From Plasmopara viticola (Eukaryota > Oomycota > Peronosporomycetes > Peronosporales > Peronosporaceae), in NCBI GenBank assembly GCA_001695595.3, contig MBPM02000005.1:1-64000 (forward strand): a DNA stretch of 64,000 nt. The letters are read 5' to 3'. Positions 10,444 through 23,573 of this stretch are shown here, piece by piece. Positions within the stretch are counted from its first letter, which is position 1. Each line of letters begins with the position of its first letter. The notes under the pieces were generated by a model. That model did not search any database, was not told where the DNA came from, and saw only the letters and a program-made list of their open reading frames with translations. The translations under genes and the position numbers were made by a program.

Positions 10444-13400
10444 TTTTTGTAGTGTATGTGGTATATGGGGTATGCTCGTATATTGTATAGAATATAATTC
10501 AGGATCACAATTTAATTAACTCACGACTGGTTCATATTTTGTAATTCTGTTACGAAAAGCTACTGTAGTTACTTCATCGCGTAGTGGTAGCTATTTGTTG
10601 ACATTTATGTTACATCCAGACAAAAATAGACCAACCACCTGACTAAACAAATGTTGTGTTGGTTTTCTGCGTCCGTAATTATGTTGATGATTTAAATTGT
10701 TATAGTTTTGTGCTTCAGTGTTTTCTGCCCATTGACACCATAGGATGGGGCTTGTCAAAATTGGATTTTTATTTTTTTCTGTTTCTAAAAGTGTAGGGAT
10801 GGGGGTCAAGGAGTGTGTAAAAAGAGAAAAATAAGTTATAGTGCAAATGTTGCTTTATCATCATATACTTTCATCGTTCATTGGACTCGTCTCCAGAAGA
10901 CGTTCAACTTCAGCTCACGGTCTTAAATGCAAAAGACTGCTTCCAACACGGTAAACTTAATTGAGGACGACGCCACAACCGCTTCTATTGTAGGCTACAC
11001 AGCTGTTGAATCCAAATATGGCCTTAACAGCAACAAATTCAACATTAAAATGGTGTTTTGTAATTTGATCATACAGCATACGGCTAGACGACTTCACTCG
11101 GCTTCATGGTCTCGGTTGACCGTACCATACAGTCATCTATGGCCATGCTGTTCACAGTCGCTAATTTGAATAAATACTTTACGTCACAGTAATTTTGACA
11201 ACAATTGAGAATTAGACTTTATCTGCTGCTATGCAGTTCCTTCTCAACGCGAACAGACACGAAATTTGTTTTACTGCAAACCTTAAAATCTTCGACCAAC
11301 TTCCATTATCGAATTGCTCAAGTTTAGATCGGCATTAGCAGCTTTTATTGTGTCAAAACTACAGTCGGCGAGTCAGCGTCTAATATATGCTGCTTGCGTA
11401 TTTTGCACGGACATATCAAATAGTTTAATAGTACTCACTTTAGAGGCTATTTGCTTTAGGATACTTAGGATCGGTACTAGTCATGGGATTATGACTTTGA
11501 GTGGTTTTGGAAAAACCTTGAATCGTCATTAGTCATGTCGAAGCTCAAAGTCCCGCCGGTGCGCATGGCGACACCCGGAATCCGGCTACACTGTGGCCCT
11601 ACGGGGCTCAATGAGGCTATTTTGTCATTAAACTTTCTACGATCAAACAATGAAACCGCAATGACATCTGACAAGCCACTTTTGACAACGGGGGTGCGAC
11701 AAGGAGATTAAGTTGTGGAGCGTGGGTGAGATGGGGGACATCGCAGCCAAGGGCGGCTCAGCGCTTGAGTTCATTTCCAGCCTCTCGGGGCACGATCGTT
11801 GCCTTGATTGTGTGCTGTTCTCACATGGACGAAACATTTTTTCTTGAATGTAACGAAAAAACCAATGAAGATGTTTTGGAAAATAGCTCGCCCTGTACTC
11901 CAATTAGCCCTCCTGGCTATGTTCAATGCAATATAATAAAGCGATTTTTTTGTTATTTTATCAATGGTGTCATGGTCAACTTTCCATTAAAGTCAAAATG
12001 GTGCGCTGACTCTTGACGCCCAAAAGTCGTCCACGTCGTCATTATGCATTCTCTTGCCAACATATAGAAGACGCTTGTAACCATCGCTTACGACCACTGT
12101 ATTCAGCACTCGAAGGCATCGATATTTGAGTTCAAAGAGCCGATGCGATACCAATAGTCAATCGCTGATGAAACTAATAGTCTATTGGCTAGAAGGAAAA
12201 CTGGGTCACAAACGATCGATCGATCAGACACTTAGCGTCATCCGATACACTCAATTTGATGCGCGGTCAAAATTAGCGTGATCTAACCGTATCAAGATTA
12301 TGGGAAGACCAAACATATATGACCAGGTAGGTGGCCCGATCCATTCCAACTACTAGCAACATACGATCGTATGAAGCACAATGTAATCGGCTTGATAGGT
12401 TCTCATTAATTGCGCAACTATGGCTCACGTATTAGTTGGAGTATGATCTACTTGCGTAGTAGGTCAGCCGCGTTCTATTCACAATTTTTATCATCCGTCA
12501 ACAACCACTAAAGTCAGCAAGGTGTACGTGTCCAAACAGGCACAATAGTTATCAGACAAAGCATACAAGTATTTTGTGCTACACTCTATCCGGTAAAGCG
12601 CCCGATTCGCACCCACTTCTATAGAAGCTTCAGGTTGGGTGTTCATTTTGAAAAAACGTAAGAAATTTAGAAAATAAAGGCTCAAGCATTAAACTTCATC
12701 AACCACACGATTGGCCAATGTTCTTGTGGTAAACAAATGTTTTGTCCCACACAAACACCGTAAGCTACATGTCGACCCATAGTTGAGCTTGGGCGGAAAA
12801 TATGATCGCGCTCTACCTGCTATCGGGAGTAGTCAAGTCTTAATATAGTAAGGGGGCTTTTAGCGACACAGTAGCCAATTAGTCAATTGCGCACACCGCG
12901 CGCAGTCTAAAATAGACTTTGTCTCAGCGCACACCACCTATCCTACGACCTGTCAGGTCGGATCAACCAGCAGACCGAGCTTAAGGAATAAACGACGAGA
13001 ACATATAGAAAAGCTTCATTAAATTCCTTCCACGAAGCTTAGACCTTCTTCCCTGTCGGGGTTCAATGTGAGATTACAGCCTCGAAAAGTTTACAAGACC
13101 CGATATATTACACTGTTGTGGGCCTGAATACTCGAATTGTACCAATAGCGTCACACAATTGGAGAGATGCAGAACAAATTATAAGATGGTCTGGACAAAG
13201 CATCAAAGAAGGATTGTTGACGATGCTGTTTTAAGCGCTCATCAATTTGAGCATCTGAACGTACTTGAGCTCCTCAGAAAGGACACCTCCAACCTTTTAC
13301 CAAAAAAAGAGAGCATTGAAACGTATGGTACACAAGTAAGAAAGAATTTGCTATATGTAACACAAATGGTCCCGCCACTAGCTTCTCCTTGCTCCAACTT

Positions 13401-14051
13401 CAGCAAGAGAGAAATCCATGCTTTACATTGTCTAATACCGACTAAAAAGGTCAACCGCTTCCAAATACGCCGCAACTCTATACTCAATTGCATTGTTCGC
13501 TGGTCATAACAGTGGTACAAAGGAACCACAGAAAAGACCTTGTGCGTAACAAGATATCGACAGACTGCCAGTAATTACATCGCTGTTAAACAGCCGATAT
13601 GAAAAAGCGGTATCAAGAGTACCACAAGATGCGCATATCGCAGATCTCTCGATGCTTGTAGTGATTCGCTGTAGGTGATTATCGTGCCCGATCCACAAGC
13701 TGCTCACCGCAAATTAAGCCACACCCCTTAGCCTTGATACTGCTTCCGTAAACAATGGGTTAAGTGCAGCTTTTAAAGAATCGAATTCTATGTCAAATAA
13801 GCTGGCTGGAACAACATTCTTTTTGAGGATTACTATAAAGTCGTAAAACTATCTTTGGCGTAGCACAAACTACACGGCTTATCGTACCGTAAGGTGTCTG
13901 GTCCATACCGACCGGCCAATGTATGTTTGGACAGGAAGTGTAGAACACAAAACGCAGCTTAGCTTCTACCTTGTCAGCGATTCATCATACAATCGTTTTT
14001 GTATCATCCTTCATAGTAGATTGTGACTTAGCACTATCGACGTCTAACACA

Positions 14052-14074
14052 CCACACGTCCGACAAACGTGTGG
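14052..14074. repeat. Conserved hairpin CCACACGT/ACGTGTGG
   Basis: Perfect 8 bp arms with a 7 nt loop. The same sequence occurs in U2 (about 21827), U3 (about 34912), U4 (about 42480) and inverted in U5 (about 50390). Function unknown. Confidence 0.7.
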
Positions 14075-14779
14075 CTAGGCTGCCACTCGATAAAAAGCAG
14101 AGCTTGCGACTCCAACGTGATCATGATGAGCGACACATGCCATCAATGACAGTATATAATTTCCGATATTAGCAATGAGTTATGGTAGCACAAGTCGTTG
14201 CGAGCAATACTTTGAGTAGTGACAGAATGGCAAGCGCCAGCGTGATGTTAAGTTGTACAGAAATTTAAGTTTTACGTATGGTGCAACACTCGAACGACAA
14301 ATGGTGCAAGTGCTTTATGGTTGGTCATTGAGCGGAGGCTTATCGAGCGACTTCGTTTTGTTGCAATCTTTACCACCTAAGCGAAAATATGACAAGTCCA
14401 GAAGGGAGAAAGAGAGTCCTTGCTTGAAAAATTAGCTTCGACACATTTTATTTAAATGACTGCGATACTAAGCCGCAATGTTTATCAAGCTTTACTGGCA
14501 TCAATGCGAACAAAGAGGTGACATATTCAATCAACGACAGTGCTACGACGCATGCTATTCTGATGCAGAAACGTTTTTGGTTATTTTAGCAAACTTCAGA
14601 TTCTAGCAATGTCATAGCCATCAAAAGTACTAGCTCGGCCGCTCGAGAATGTTGTCGTGCTTGAATTTCATCGACAAAAAGAACGACTGCTAGTTCCAGC
14701 ATAACCAATTATGCAGCAAAGTTGAACCGAAACGTGCTAGAAGAAACTTTTTTCACTAAGGTATTGCTCAAACGCAGCT

Positions 14780-14803
14780 GCACTGATTTGATGCAATCAG
14801 TGC
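14780..14803. repeat. Conserved hairpin GCACTGATT/AATCAGTGC
   Basis: Perfect 9 bp arms with a 6 nt loop (TGATGC). Present in U2 (about 22550), U3 (about 35560) and U4 (about 43200). Changed in U5, where the second arm is rearranged (about 49660). It could be the tip of a fold-back element. Confidence 0.7.
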
Positions 14804-15343
14804 ATGTATGAAGTCGCTCCCTTTTACTGATTGGTGGATGCAGAGGGGAGCAAGCTTGACCATCACACGCACGACGAGGTACCGGACGACAAGATAGATG
14901 TCTGACGAAAGAAAAGTAGAACAGTTATGCGAACATTCGTATAATTAGGCTTTGCCTTCGCATAGGGATAAAGGTGAACGGAGATGCGTGTTATCACTTA
15001 ACTTTCCTTTTAATCAAAGGAAGAAGAATGAATGGTCATCAACTGTGGTCTCTACTGCACACATTAACCGGCTGTGGATGATGCATTGTTCTACACAAAC
15101 TAAATGATGAGTTTTAAAGAGCAAATATTACCTTCATCATGATCTATTTGGACACTTCGAGCCTGGATAGCTTATAAAGGAAATTTATCCCTGACATTTG
15201 ACGTACCAAGAAAAATGTTTTGTGAGGCATGTTCTAATCTAAAATATTGCTTTTCGATCAACATATACAAACCATTTAGCAGACTTGAAAGTGCTGTTTT
15301 TGGGTCGATTTTCTATCGACAAGCTCCTTTAGCTACGTCACAA

Positions 15344-15571
15344 TTAAATGTATAGTTTCTCACGGTAAACAAACGTACATCTTCTTACCTTACAACGGCC
15401 AAATTGTCGATCAGTATTGTTAATATCATGACACGATATTCTGATGATTTGATCACGACTGTACGCGTAGATGACGCTGCTTAAACTCGTGCTTAATTCG
15501 TGCCTATTCAACAAGATGTTAAAAGCGTCCGGTTTATATGCACATGACTCAGAAGCATCAAATTGGTGCAA
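15344..15571 (-). CDS. Conserved 75-codon block MHQFDASE, U1 copy
   Basis: Open frame containing PDAFNILLNRHELS and SRDQIIRISCHDINNTD. It is identical in translation to 43765-43992 (U4) and 48882-49109 (U5), and frameshifted in U2 near 23270. It lies directly downstream, in the same direction, of the second CRN-like linker of B-type copies, so it is probably part of that gene's C-terminal domain. The frame reads through a GTAAGA that could be a splice donor. Domain not recognised. Confidence 0.4.
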   Translation of the reverse strand: MHQFDASESCAYKPDAFNILLNRHELSTSLSSVIYAYSRDQIIRISCHDINNTDRQFGRCKVRRCTFVYREKLYI

Positions 15572-15807
15572 ATGATAGTGAGTCTATATTTTTTATGATA
15601 TGATCTCATTCCTCTTTATTTACAATTAAAATGGAGTCTTCTATGAGGATTGCATTTGGCTTTTTTGTACTATCGTCACAGTGATAAGCATGTATGGTGC
15701 ATTCTTCGACATCAGCGTATTGCGCAAACTGCCTCACAAATCTATCTTACAAATGAATGGGGTGACAGGAATCCAGATAATGAAGCATTCAATTATCTGC
15801 TACAGTT

Positions 15808-16252
15808 TTAGCCAGCCCCTCGACTTCGTGACAAACAATCACGCAAATCGAAAAGCGTGATAGACCAAGAGGGTCCTGCAACACCTTTTTTGCTGCGGAA
15901 CGTTCGGCACCAGCTGCAGGACGTCTTGCACTGCCTTACTGAGTAGTCATAATTAATAAACGATTTACTTGTTTCAAGCATACCACATGATCTAACCATG
16001 TACGATAGTAACAGTAACGCGAAGTAGCTTGCCAATTGTGCAATTCATTACTTAAAATACCATATAATAATAAGATCACCACCGACACGTGGTTTTTCCC
16101 TTTGTTTGGCTTAAAGTAGTCTTTGAAGAACTTCGGTTTCTCGATCCACAACAACGGAAGCATGTGCAAATAGCCTTCCGGGTGTCTATGTTCATCGAGC
16201 GTCACACCTTCCGCGCCGCTTCTATCCAACCACACGTGTTTCAGTGAGATCG
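15808..16252 (-). pseudogene. Remnant of a B-type effector gene: second CRN linker and tail only
   Basis: The frame at 15936-16235 contains VWLDRSGAEGVTLDEHRH, then LPLLWIEKPKFFKDYFKP and HVSVVI. It parallels the first linker (LWIKNP..F.....PNEG..HVLVVI) residue by residue, which supports a CRN header end. The upstream part of the gene (signal peptide, YGHGND repeat, HNH) is deleted here. The junction is at about 16253, where the promoter side of copy 3 begins. Confidence 0.65.
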
Positions 16253-16319
16253 ACCCTTCTTCTCAGCAAGCGACAACTAGCAAATACATCCATTCAAGTC
16301 AAGCAACTGCGCGGCCTAG

Positions 16320-17840
16320 ATGCAGTTTAATATGCTTGCAGTGCTATGCCTATACGTCAGTGCCTCCATCCTGCAATCGATTGATGCCCGAGATGCTCCA
16401 GCGGAAATCGCTCCTTGGCTCCTACGGGGACTACATTCACCACCCGCTTAAGCGCGATTGTGACTACCGCAAAAGACACCACGACATGGGCATTGATTGC
16501 ACTATAGTCGGCGCCTGAAAGACGATAAATCCCAGGCCACCGAGTCAATAGATTACAGAAACGGCAAAGACAACTATGATTACAAGGGCCACGGCCACGT
16601 TGCTTACGCCTGCAAGGACGACGACCCCAACCACAAGAGCTTCGTGCACAAGGAACACAGCAGCTACATCAAATACGCAAGGACTGCGACGACTACAGCC
16701 ATGAGTACCACGGCCACGGCAACGACTTCTACGGCCACGGCAACGACTACTACGGCCACGGCAATGACAACTACGGCAACGGCAACGACTAATATGGTTA
16801 CGGCAAAGGATACGGTGGCAAAGCCTTTGGCTATTACCCGGACTACTATTCGTCATGCGACGGATTCATTACGCATAAGGATCCGTTCGTTGTGGATCAA
16901 GAACTATACGAACTTTGGAGAGAGATTTGAGCCAAACGAAGGGGAAATCTACGTGCTGGTGGTGATTTCGGCCAAAGACCACACTTCCTCTCTATACGCA
17001 GCAATTGCTGCCACGTTGTTTAAACGCACGTTCTTGAACGTTCCCATTACACAGATTCGAGAACTCAAAAGCTGAAGCAGCAATTGGTTAAGGACTTCAA
17101 ATGTGATTGTGGGAAAATTAGAACGGCGACTCGATGCTTCTTTGCATGGTGATGATAGTTGGTCTACCGAGTCCTGTTGCGATTGCATCTCATCTTTCTC
17201 GACGAGAACACGATCGCCTCCAAGATAATTTTGTGCAAATCGAGAATATTGACGTTGTGAATAACGGATTGCTGTTGTTCAGGCCGATAGCAAGCGCCTT
17301 CGATGATCTCGACATTGCGTTCCTTGTCGACAAGTACGATCTGTTCACATTAAATATTTATAATTCAACGATCTAGACGCACAGCTGCTCATGGACAGCT
17401 TGACCCTAGAGCAATGAGATGTACTTGGAGGTGGATTCGTACCAGCATATTGGAGGGTAAGCACAAGTACAATCTACGCTCCAAATGCGCCGCGATTCAA
17501 TGTGCTCACAACAGTCGGCGAGCTGGATGGTAAGGCACTTCGTTCCAAGCAGGTCAATTCTACGTTCTTTTAGGCGCTGTTTATACTTTCAAGCTCAGTT
17601 TGTCAGAACCAAGGCGATTACTCAAGGATGGGTGTCGAAAGATTTTAAGGTCAATGACTTCTCGTCAAGAGGTTTTACACTGAAGAAAGGATGAAATTGC
17701 TATTTCTTTGCAATATGAACATTTCCAAAAGTCCGCCATAGCGACTTTAATCACATTATCGTCGACGGTGATATAAGTGTTCGTTTGCTGGGTCGATCTC
17801 ATTGGAACACGTGTGGTTGAATAGAAGCCTGTGACGCTCG
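16320..17840 (+). pseudogene. Effector pseudogene copy 3 (A type)
   Basis: ATG at 16320. The same sequence of frames as copy 2: Cys/His-rich segment 16336-16518, 192-codon Tyr/Thr-rich and CRN-linker frame 16497-17075 ending in NVPITQIRELKS, HNH_2-like block 17134-17376, C-terminal block 17485-17694. The linker reads LWIKNYTNFGERFEPNEG, and the valine motif has an aromatic change just upstream (YVLVVIS). The upstream spacer is truncated by the U1/U2 deletion junction, so the initiator-like TCATTT is missing. This copy has therefore probably lost its promoter as well. Confidence 0.72.
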
Positions 17841-17957
17841 TTCGTTCTAATCACCTGTATGATCTGATATCGTCTTAGCGAAGAAGAGCTTCGCGCTAAT
17901 AACAGAACCTCGACAAGCAGCTAACAGGTTTCAGCTGAAGAGAAGAAAAAAAAGTAG

Positions 17958-18242
17958 CTAATTCTTATGCCGTGACTTATCTTTGAAAGATGGATATTTA
18001 TTCTTGACAGATACATATTTAAACCTCCAACTGAAGTATTGCTCATCGTTTTCAACAATCCACTTAACGAACTTGTTCTTATGTTTGCCCCGACGCACGA
18101 TATAGCTATCGTCTCCAGCTTGAAACTTGCTGGCTAAAAAGCGTCTTATATTCGAGTCTTCCGATTGTTCGTTGTATAACCATCGACAGTATGAGGCATT
18201 TTGCTCATAGACTTCAAATTCAGACATTTCAAACTCAGACAT
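17958..18242 (-). CDS. MSEFE 94-residue protein, U2 copy
   Basis: Clean ATG-to-stop frame of 94 codons: MSEFEMSEFEVYEQ, ASYCRWLYNEQ, then a second motif GKHKNKFVKWIVEND, ending KDKSRHKN. The same length and translation occur in U3 and U4. The C-terminal half matches the short G-K-x-K...(V/I)...D..Y..W pattern known from DUF3820 and ExoX-C-like proteins. The first such motif is intact only in the 54031 copy. It may be a small nucleic-acid-associated protein; that is inference. It is convergent with the A-type effector copy. Confidence 0.5.
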   Translation of the reverse strand: MSEFEMSEFEVYEQNASYCRWLYNEQSEDSNIRRFLASKFQAGDDSYIVRRGKHKNKFVKWIVENDEQYFSWRFKYVSVKNKYPSFKDKSRHKN

Positions 18243-21200
18243 TTTTTGTAGTGTATGTGGTATATGGGGTATGCTCGTATATTGTATAGAATATAATTCA
18301 GGATCACAATTTAATTAACTCACGACTGATTCATATTTTGTAATTCTGTTACGAAAAGCTACTGTAGTTACTTCATCGCGTAGTGGTAGCTAGTTGTTGA
18401 CATTTATGTTACATCCAGACAAAAAAAGACCAACCACCTGACTAAACAAATGTTGTGTTGGTTTTCTGCGTCCGTAATTATGTTGATGATTTAAATTGTT
18501 ATAGTTTTGTGCTTCAGTGTTTTCTGCCCATTGACACCATAGGATGGGGCTTGTCAAAATTGGATTTTTATTTTTTTCTGTTTCTAATAGTGTAGGGATG
18601 GGGGTCAAGGAGTGTGTAAAAAGAGAAAAATAAGTTATAGTGCAAATGTTGCTTTATCATCATATACTTTCATCGTTCATTGGACTCGTCTCCAGAAGAC
18701 GTTCAACTTCAGCTCACGGTCTTAAATGCAAAAGACTGCTTCCAACACGGTAAACTTAATTGAGGACGACGCCACAACCGCTTCTATTGTAGGCTACACA
18801 GCTGTTGAATCCAAATATGGCCTTAACAGCAACAAATTCAACATTAAAATGGTGTTTTGTAATTTGATCATACAGCACACGGCTAGACGACTTCACTCGG
18901 CTTCATGGTCTCGGTTGACCGTACCATACAGTCATCTATGGCCATGCTGTTTACAGTCGCTAATTTGAATGAATACTTTACGTCACAGTAATCTTGACAA
19001 CAATTGAGAATTAGACTTTATCTGCTGCTATGCAGTTCCTTCTCAACGCGAACAGACACGAAATTTGTTTTACTGCAAACCTTAAAATCTTCGACCAACT
19101 TCCATTATCGTATTGCTCAAGTTTAGATCGGCATTAGCAGCTTTATTGTGTCAAAACTACAGTCGGCTAGTCAGCGTCTAATATATGCTGCTTGCGTACT
19201 TCGCACGGACATATCAAATAGTTTAATAGTACTCACTTTAGAGGCTATTTGCCTTAGGATACTTAGGATCGGTACTAGTCATGGGATTATGACTTTGGGT
19301 GGTTTTGGAAAAACCTTGAATCGTCATTAGTCATGTCGAAGCTCAAAGTCCCGCCGGTGCGCATGGCGACACCCGGAATCCGGCTACACTGTGGCCCTAC
19401 GGGGCTCAATGAGGCTATTTTGTCATTAAACTTTCTACGATCAAACAATGAAACCGCAATGACATCTGACAAGCCACTTTTGACAACGGGGGTGCGACAA
19501 GGAGATCAAGTTGTGGAGCGTGGGTGAGATGGAGGACATCGCAGCCAAGGGCGGCTCAGCGCTTGAGTCCATTTCCAACCTCTCGAGGCACGATCGTTGC
19601 CTTGATTGTGTGCTGTTCTCACATGGACGAAACATTTTTTCTTGAATGTAACGAAAAAACCAATGAAGATGTTTTGGAAAATAGCTCGCCCTGTACTCCA
19701 ATTAGCCCTCCTGGCTATGTTCAATGCAATATAATAAAGCGATTTTTTTTGTTATGTTATCAATGGTGTCATGGTCAACTTTCCATTAAAGTCGAAATGG
19801 TGCGCTGACTCTTGACGCCCAAAAGTCGTCCACGTCGTCATTATGCATTCTCTTGCCAACATATAGAAGACGCTTGTAACCATCGCTTACGACCACTGTA
19901 TTCAGCACTCGAAGGCATCGATATTTGAGTTCAAAGAGCCGATGCGATACCAATAGTCAATCGCTGATGAAACTAATAGTCTATTGGCTAGAAGGAAAAC
20001 CGGGTCACAAACGATCGATCGATCAGATACTTAGCGTCATCCGATACACTCAATTTGATGCGCGGTCAAAATTAGTGTGATCTAACCGTATCAAGATTAT
20101 GGGAAGACCAAACATATATGACCAGGTAGGTGGCCCGATCCATTCCAACTACTAGCAACATACGATCGTATGAAGCACAATGTAATCGGCTTGATAGGTT
20201 CTCATTAATTGCGCAACTATGGCTCACGTATTAGTTGGAGTATGATCTACTTGCGTAGTAGGTCAGCCGCGTTCTATTCACAATTTTTATCATCCGTCAA
20301 CAACCACTAAAGTCAGCAAGGTGTACGTGTCCAAACAGGCACAATAGTTATCAGACAAAGCATACAAGTATTTTGTGCTACACTCTAGCCGGTAAAGCGC
20401 CCGATTCGCACCCACTTCTATAAAAGCTTCATGTTGGGTGTTCATTTTGAAGAAAACGTAAGAAATTTAGAAAATAAAGGCTCAAGCATTAAACTTCATC
20501 AACCACACGATTGGCCAATGTTCTTGTGGTAAACAAATGTTTTGTCCCACACAAACACCGTAAGCTACATGTCGACCCAGAGTTGAGCTTGGGCGGAAAA
20601 CATGATCGCGCTCTACCTGCTATCGGGAGTAGTCAAGTCCCAATATAGTAAGGGGGCTTTTAGCGACACAGTAGCCAATTAGTCAATTGCGCACACCGCG
20701 CGCAGTCTAAAATAGACTTTGTCTCGGCGCACACCACCTATCCTACGACCTGTCAGGTCGGATCTAAACGACGAGAACATAAAGAAAAGCTTCATTAAAT
20801 TCCTTCCACGAAGCTTGGATCTTCTTCCCTGTCGGGGTTCAATGTGAGATTGCAGCCTCGAAAAGTTTACAAGACCCGATATATTACACTGTTGTGGGCC
20901 TGAATACTCGAATTGTACCAATAGCGTCACACAAATGAAGATGCAGAACAAATTATAAGATGGTCTGGACAAAGCATCAAAGAAGGATTGTTGACGATGC
21001 TGTCTTAAGCGCTCATTAATTTGAGCATCTGAACGTACTTGAGCTCCTCAGAAGGACACCTCCAACCTTTTACCAAAAAAGAGAGCATTGAAACGTATGG
21101 TACACAATTAAGAAAATATTTGCTATAGTAATACAAATGGTCCCGCCACTAGCTTCTCCTTGCTCCAACTTCAGCAAGAGAGAATTTTATGCTTTACATT

Positions 21201-23573
21201 GTCTAATACCGACTAAAAAGGTCAACCGCTTCCAAATACGCCGCAACTCTATACTCAATTGCATTGTTCGCTGGTCATAACAGTGGTATAAAGGAACCAC
21301 AGAGAAGACCTTGTGCGTAACAAGATATCGACAGACTGCCAAAAATTACATCGCTGTTAAACAGCCGATATGAAAAAGCGGTATCAAGAGTACCACAAGA
21401 TGCGCATATCGCAGATCTCTCGATGCTTGTAGTGATTCGCTGTAGGTGAATATCGTGCCCGATCCACAAGCTGCTCACCGCAAATTAAGCCACACCCCTT
21501 AATCTTGATACTGCTTCCGTAAACTATGGGTTAAGTGCAGCTTTTAAAGAATCGAATTCTATGTCAAATAAGCTGGCTGGAACAACATTCTTTTTGGGGA
21601 TTACTATAAAGTCGTAAAACTATCTTTGTCGTAGCACAAACTACACGGCTTATCGTACCGTAAGGTGTCTGGTCCATACCGACCGGCCAATGTATGTTTG
21701 GACAGGAGGCGAAGGACAAAAAATACAGCTTAGCTTTCTACCACATTAGCGATTCATCATACAATCGTTTTTGTATCATCCTTCATAGTAGATTGTGACT
21801 TAGCACTATCGACGTCTAACACACCACACGTCCGACAAACGTGTGGCTAGGCTGCCACTCGATAAAAAGCAGAGCTTGCGACTCCAACGTGATCATGATG
21901 GGCGACACATGCCATCAATGACAGTATATAATTTCCGATATTAGCAATGAGTTATGGTAGCACAAGTCGTTGCGAGCAATACTTTGAGTAGTGACAGAAT
22001 GGCAAGCGCCAGCGTGATGTTAAGTTGTACAGAAATTTAAGTTTTACGTATGGTGCAACACTCGAACGACAAATGGTGCAAGTGCTTTATGGTTGGTCAT
22101 TGAGCGGAGGCTTATCGAGCGACTTCGTTTTGTTGCAAGCTTTACCACCTAAGTGAAAATATGTTAAGTCCAGAAGGGAGAAAGCGAGTCCTTGCTTGAA
22201 AAATTAGCTTCGACACATTTTATTTAAATGACTGCGATACTAAGCCGCAATGTTTATCAAGCTTTACTGGCATCAATGCGAACAAAGAGGTGACATATTC
22301 AATCAACGACAGTGCTACGACGCATGCTATTCTGATGCAGAAACGTTTTTGGTTATTTTAGCAAACTTCAGATTCTAGCAATGTCATAGCCATCAAAAGT
22401 ACTAGCTCGGCTGCTCGAGAATGTTGTCATGCTTGAATTTCATCGACAAAAAGAACGACTGCTAGTTCCAACAGAAACAATTATGCAGCAAAGTTAAACC
22501 GAGACGTGCTAAAAGAAACCTTTTTCACTAAGGTATTGCTCAAACGCAGCTGCACTGATTTGATGCAATCAGTGCATGTATGAAGTCGCTCCCTTTTACT
22601 GAGTGGTGGATGCAGACGGGAGCAAGCTTGACCATCACACACACGACGAGGGACGACAAGATAGATGTCTGACGAAAGAAAAGTAGAACAGCTATGCGAA
22701 CATTCGTATAATTAGGCTTTGCCTTCGCATAGGGATAAAGGCGAACGGAGATGCGTGTAATCACTTTACTTTTCTTTTAAACAAAGGAAGAAGAATGGAT
22801 GGTCTTCAACTGTGGTCTCTACTGCACACATTAACCGGCTGTGGATGATGCATTGTTCTACACAAACTAAATGATGAGTTTTAAAGAGCAAGTGTTACCT
22901 TCATCATGATCAATTTGGACACTTCGAGCCTGGATAGCTTATTAAGGAAATTTATCCCTGACATTTGACGTACCAAGAAAAATGTTTTGTGAGGCATGTT
23001 CTAATCTAAAATATTGCTTTTCGATCAACATATACAAACCATTTAGCAGACTTGAAAGTGCTGTTTTTGGGTCGATTTTCTATCGACAAGCTCCTTTAGC
23101 TACGTCACAATTAAATGTATAGTTTCTCACGGTAAACAAACGTACATCTTCTTACCTTACAACGGCCAAATTGTCGATCAGTATTGTTAATATCATGACA
23201 CGATATTCTGATGTTTTGATCACGACTGTACGCGTAGATGACGCTGCTTAAACTCGTGCTTAATTCGTGCCTTTCAACAAGATGTTAAAAGCGTCCGGTT
23301 TATATGCACATGACTCAGAAGCATCAAATTGGTGCAAATGATAGTGAGTCTATATTTTTTATGATATGATCTCATTCCTCTTTATTTACAATTAAAATGG
23401 AGTCTTCTATGAGGATTGCATTTGGCTTTTTTGTACTATCGTCACAGTGATAAGCATGTATGATGCATTCTTCGACATCAGCGTATTGCGCAAACTGCCT
23501 CACAAATCTATCTTACAAATGAATGGGGTGACAGGAATCCAGATAATGAAGCATTCAATTATCTGCTACAGTT
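18243..23573. repeat. U2 interior: degenerate, no intact gene
   Basis: Matches the U1 interior. It differs by several short deletions, including one near 20765 that removes about 30 bp present in U1 at 12965-13000. No recognisable domain; hairpins conserved. Confidence 0.6.

Larger units (their letters stand above)
10444..15343. repeat. U1 interior: degenerate, no intact gene
   Basis: About 4.9 kb without a convincing gene. Short frames recur in every unit (for example 10927-11169, 11314-11532, 13159-13509, 13504-13707 with the CxxC segment ICASCGTLDTAF, 14253-14435) but each is broken or lacks a domain I recognise. The block near 13100 (NTRIVPIAS, then a conserved WSGQSIKEGLL) looks protein-like. 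Two conserved hairpins lie at 14052 and 14780. I read this as a decayed ancestral gene neighbourhood or old transposon sequence. Confidence 0.6.
8522..16255 (+). repeat. Array unit U1
   Basis: A-type copy, MSEFE frame, interior, then only the tail of a B-type copy. The B-type gene body and the spacer expected after it are missing: at about 16253 the tail sequence gagatcgaccc joins directly to ttcttctcagcaa of the next unit's promoter side. Confidence 0.85.
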
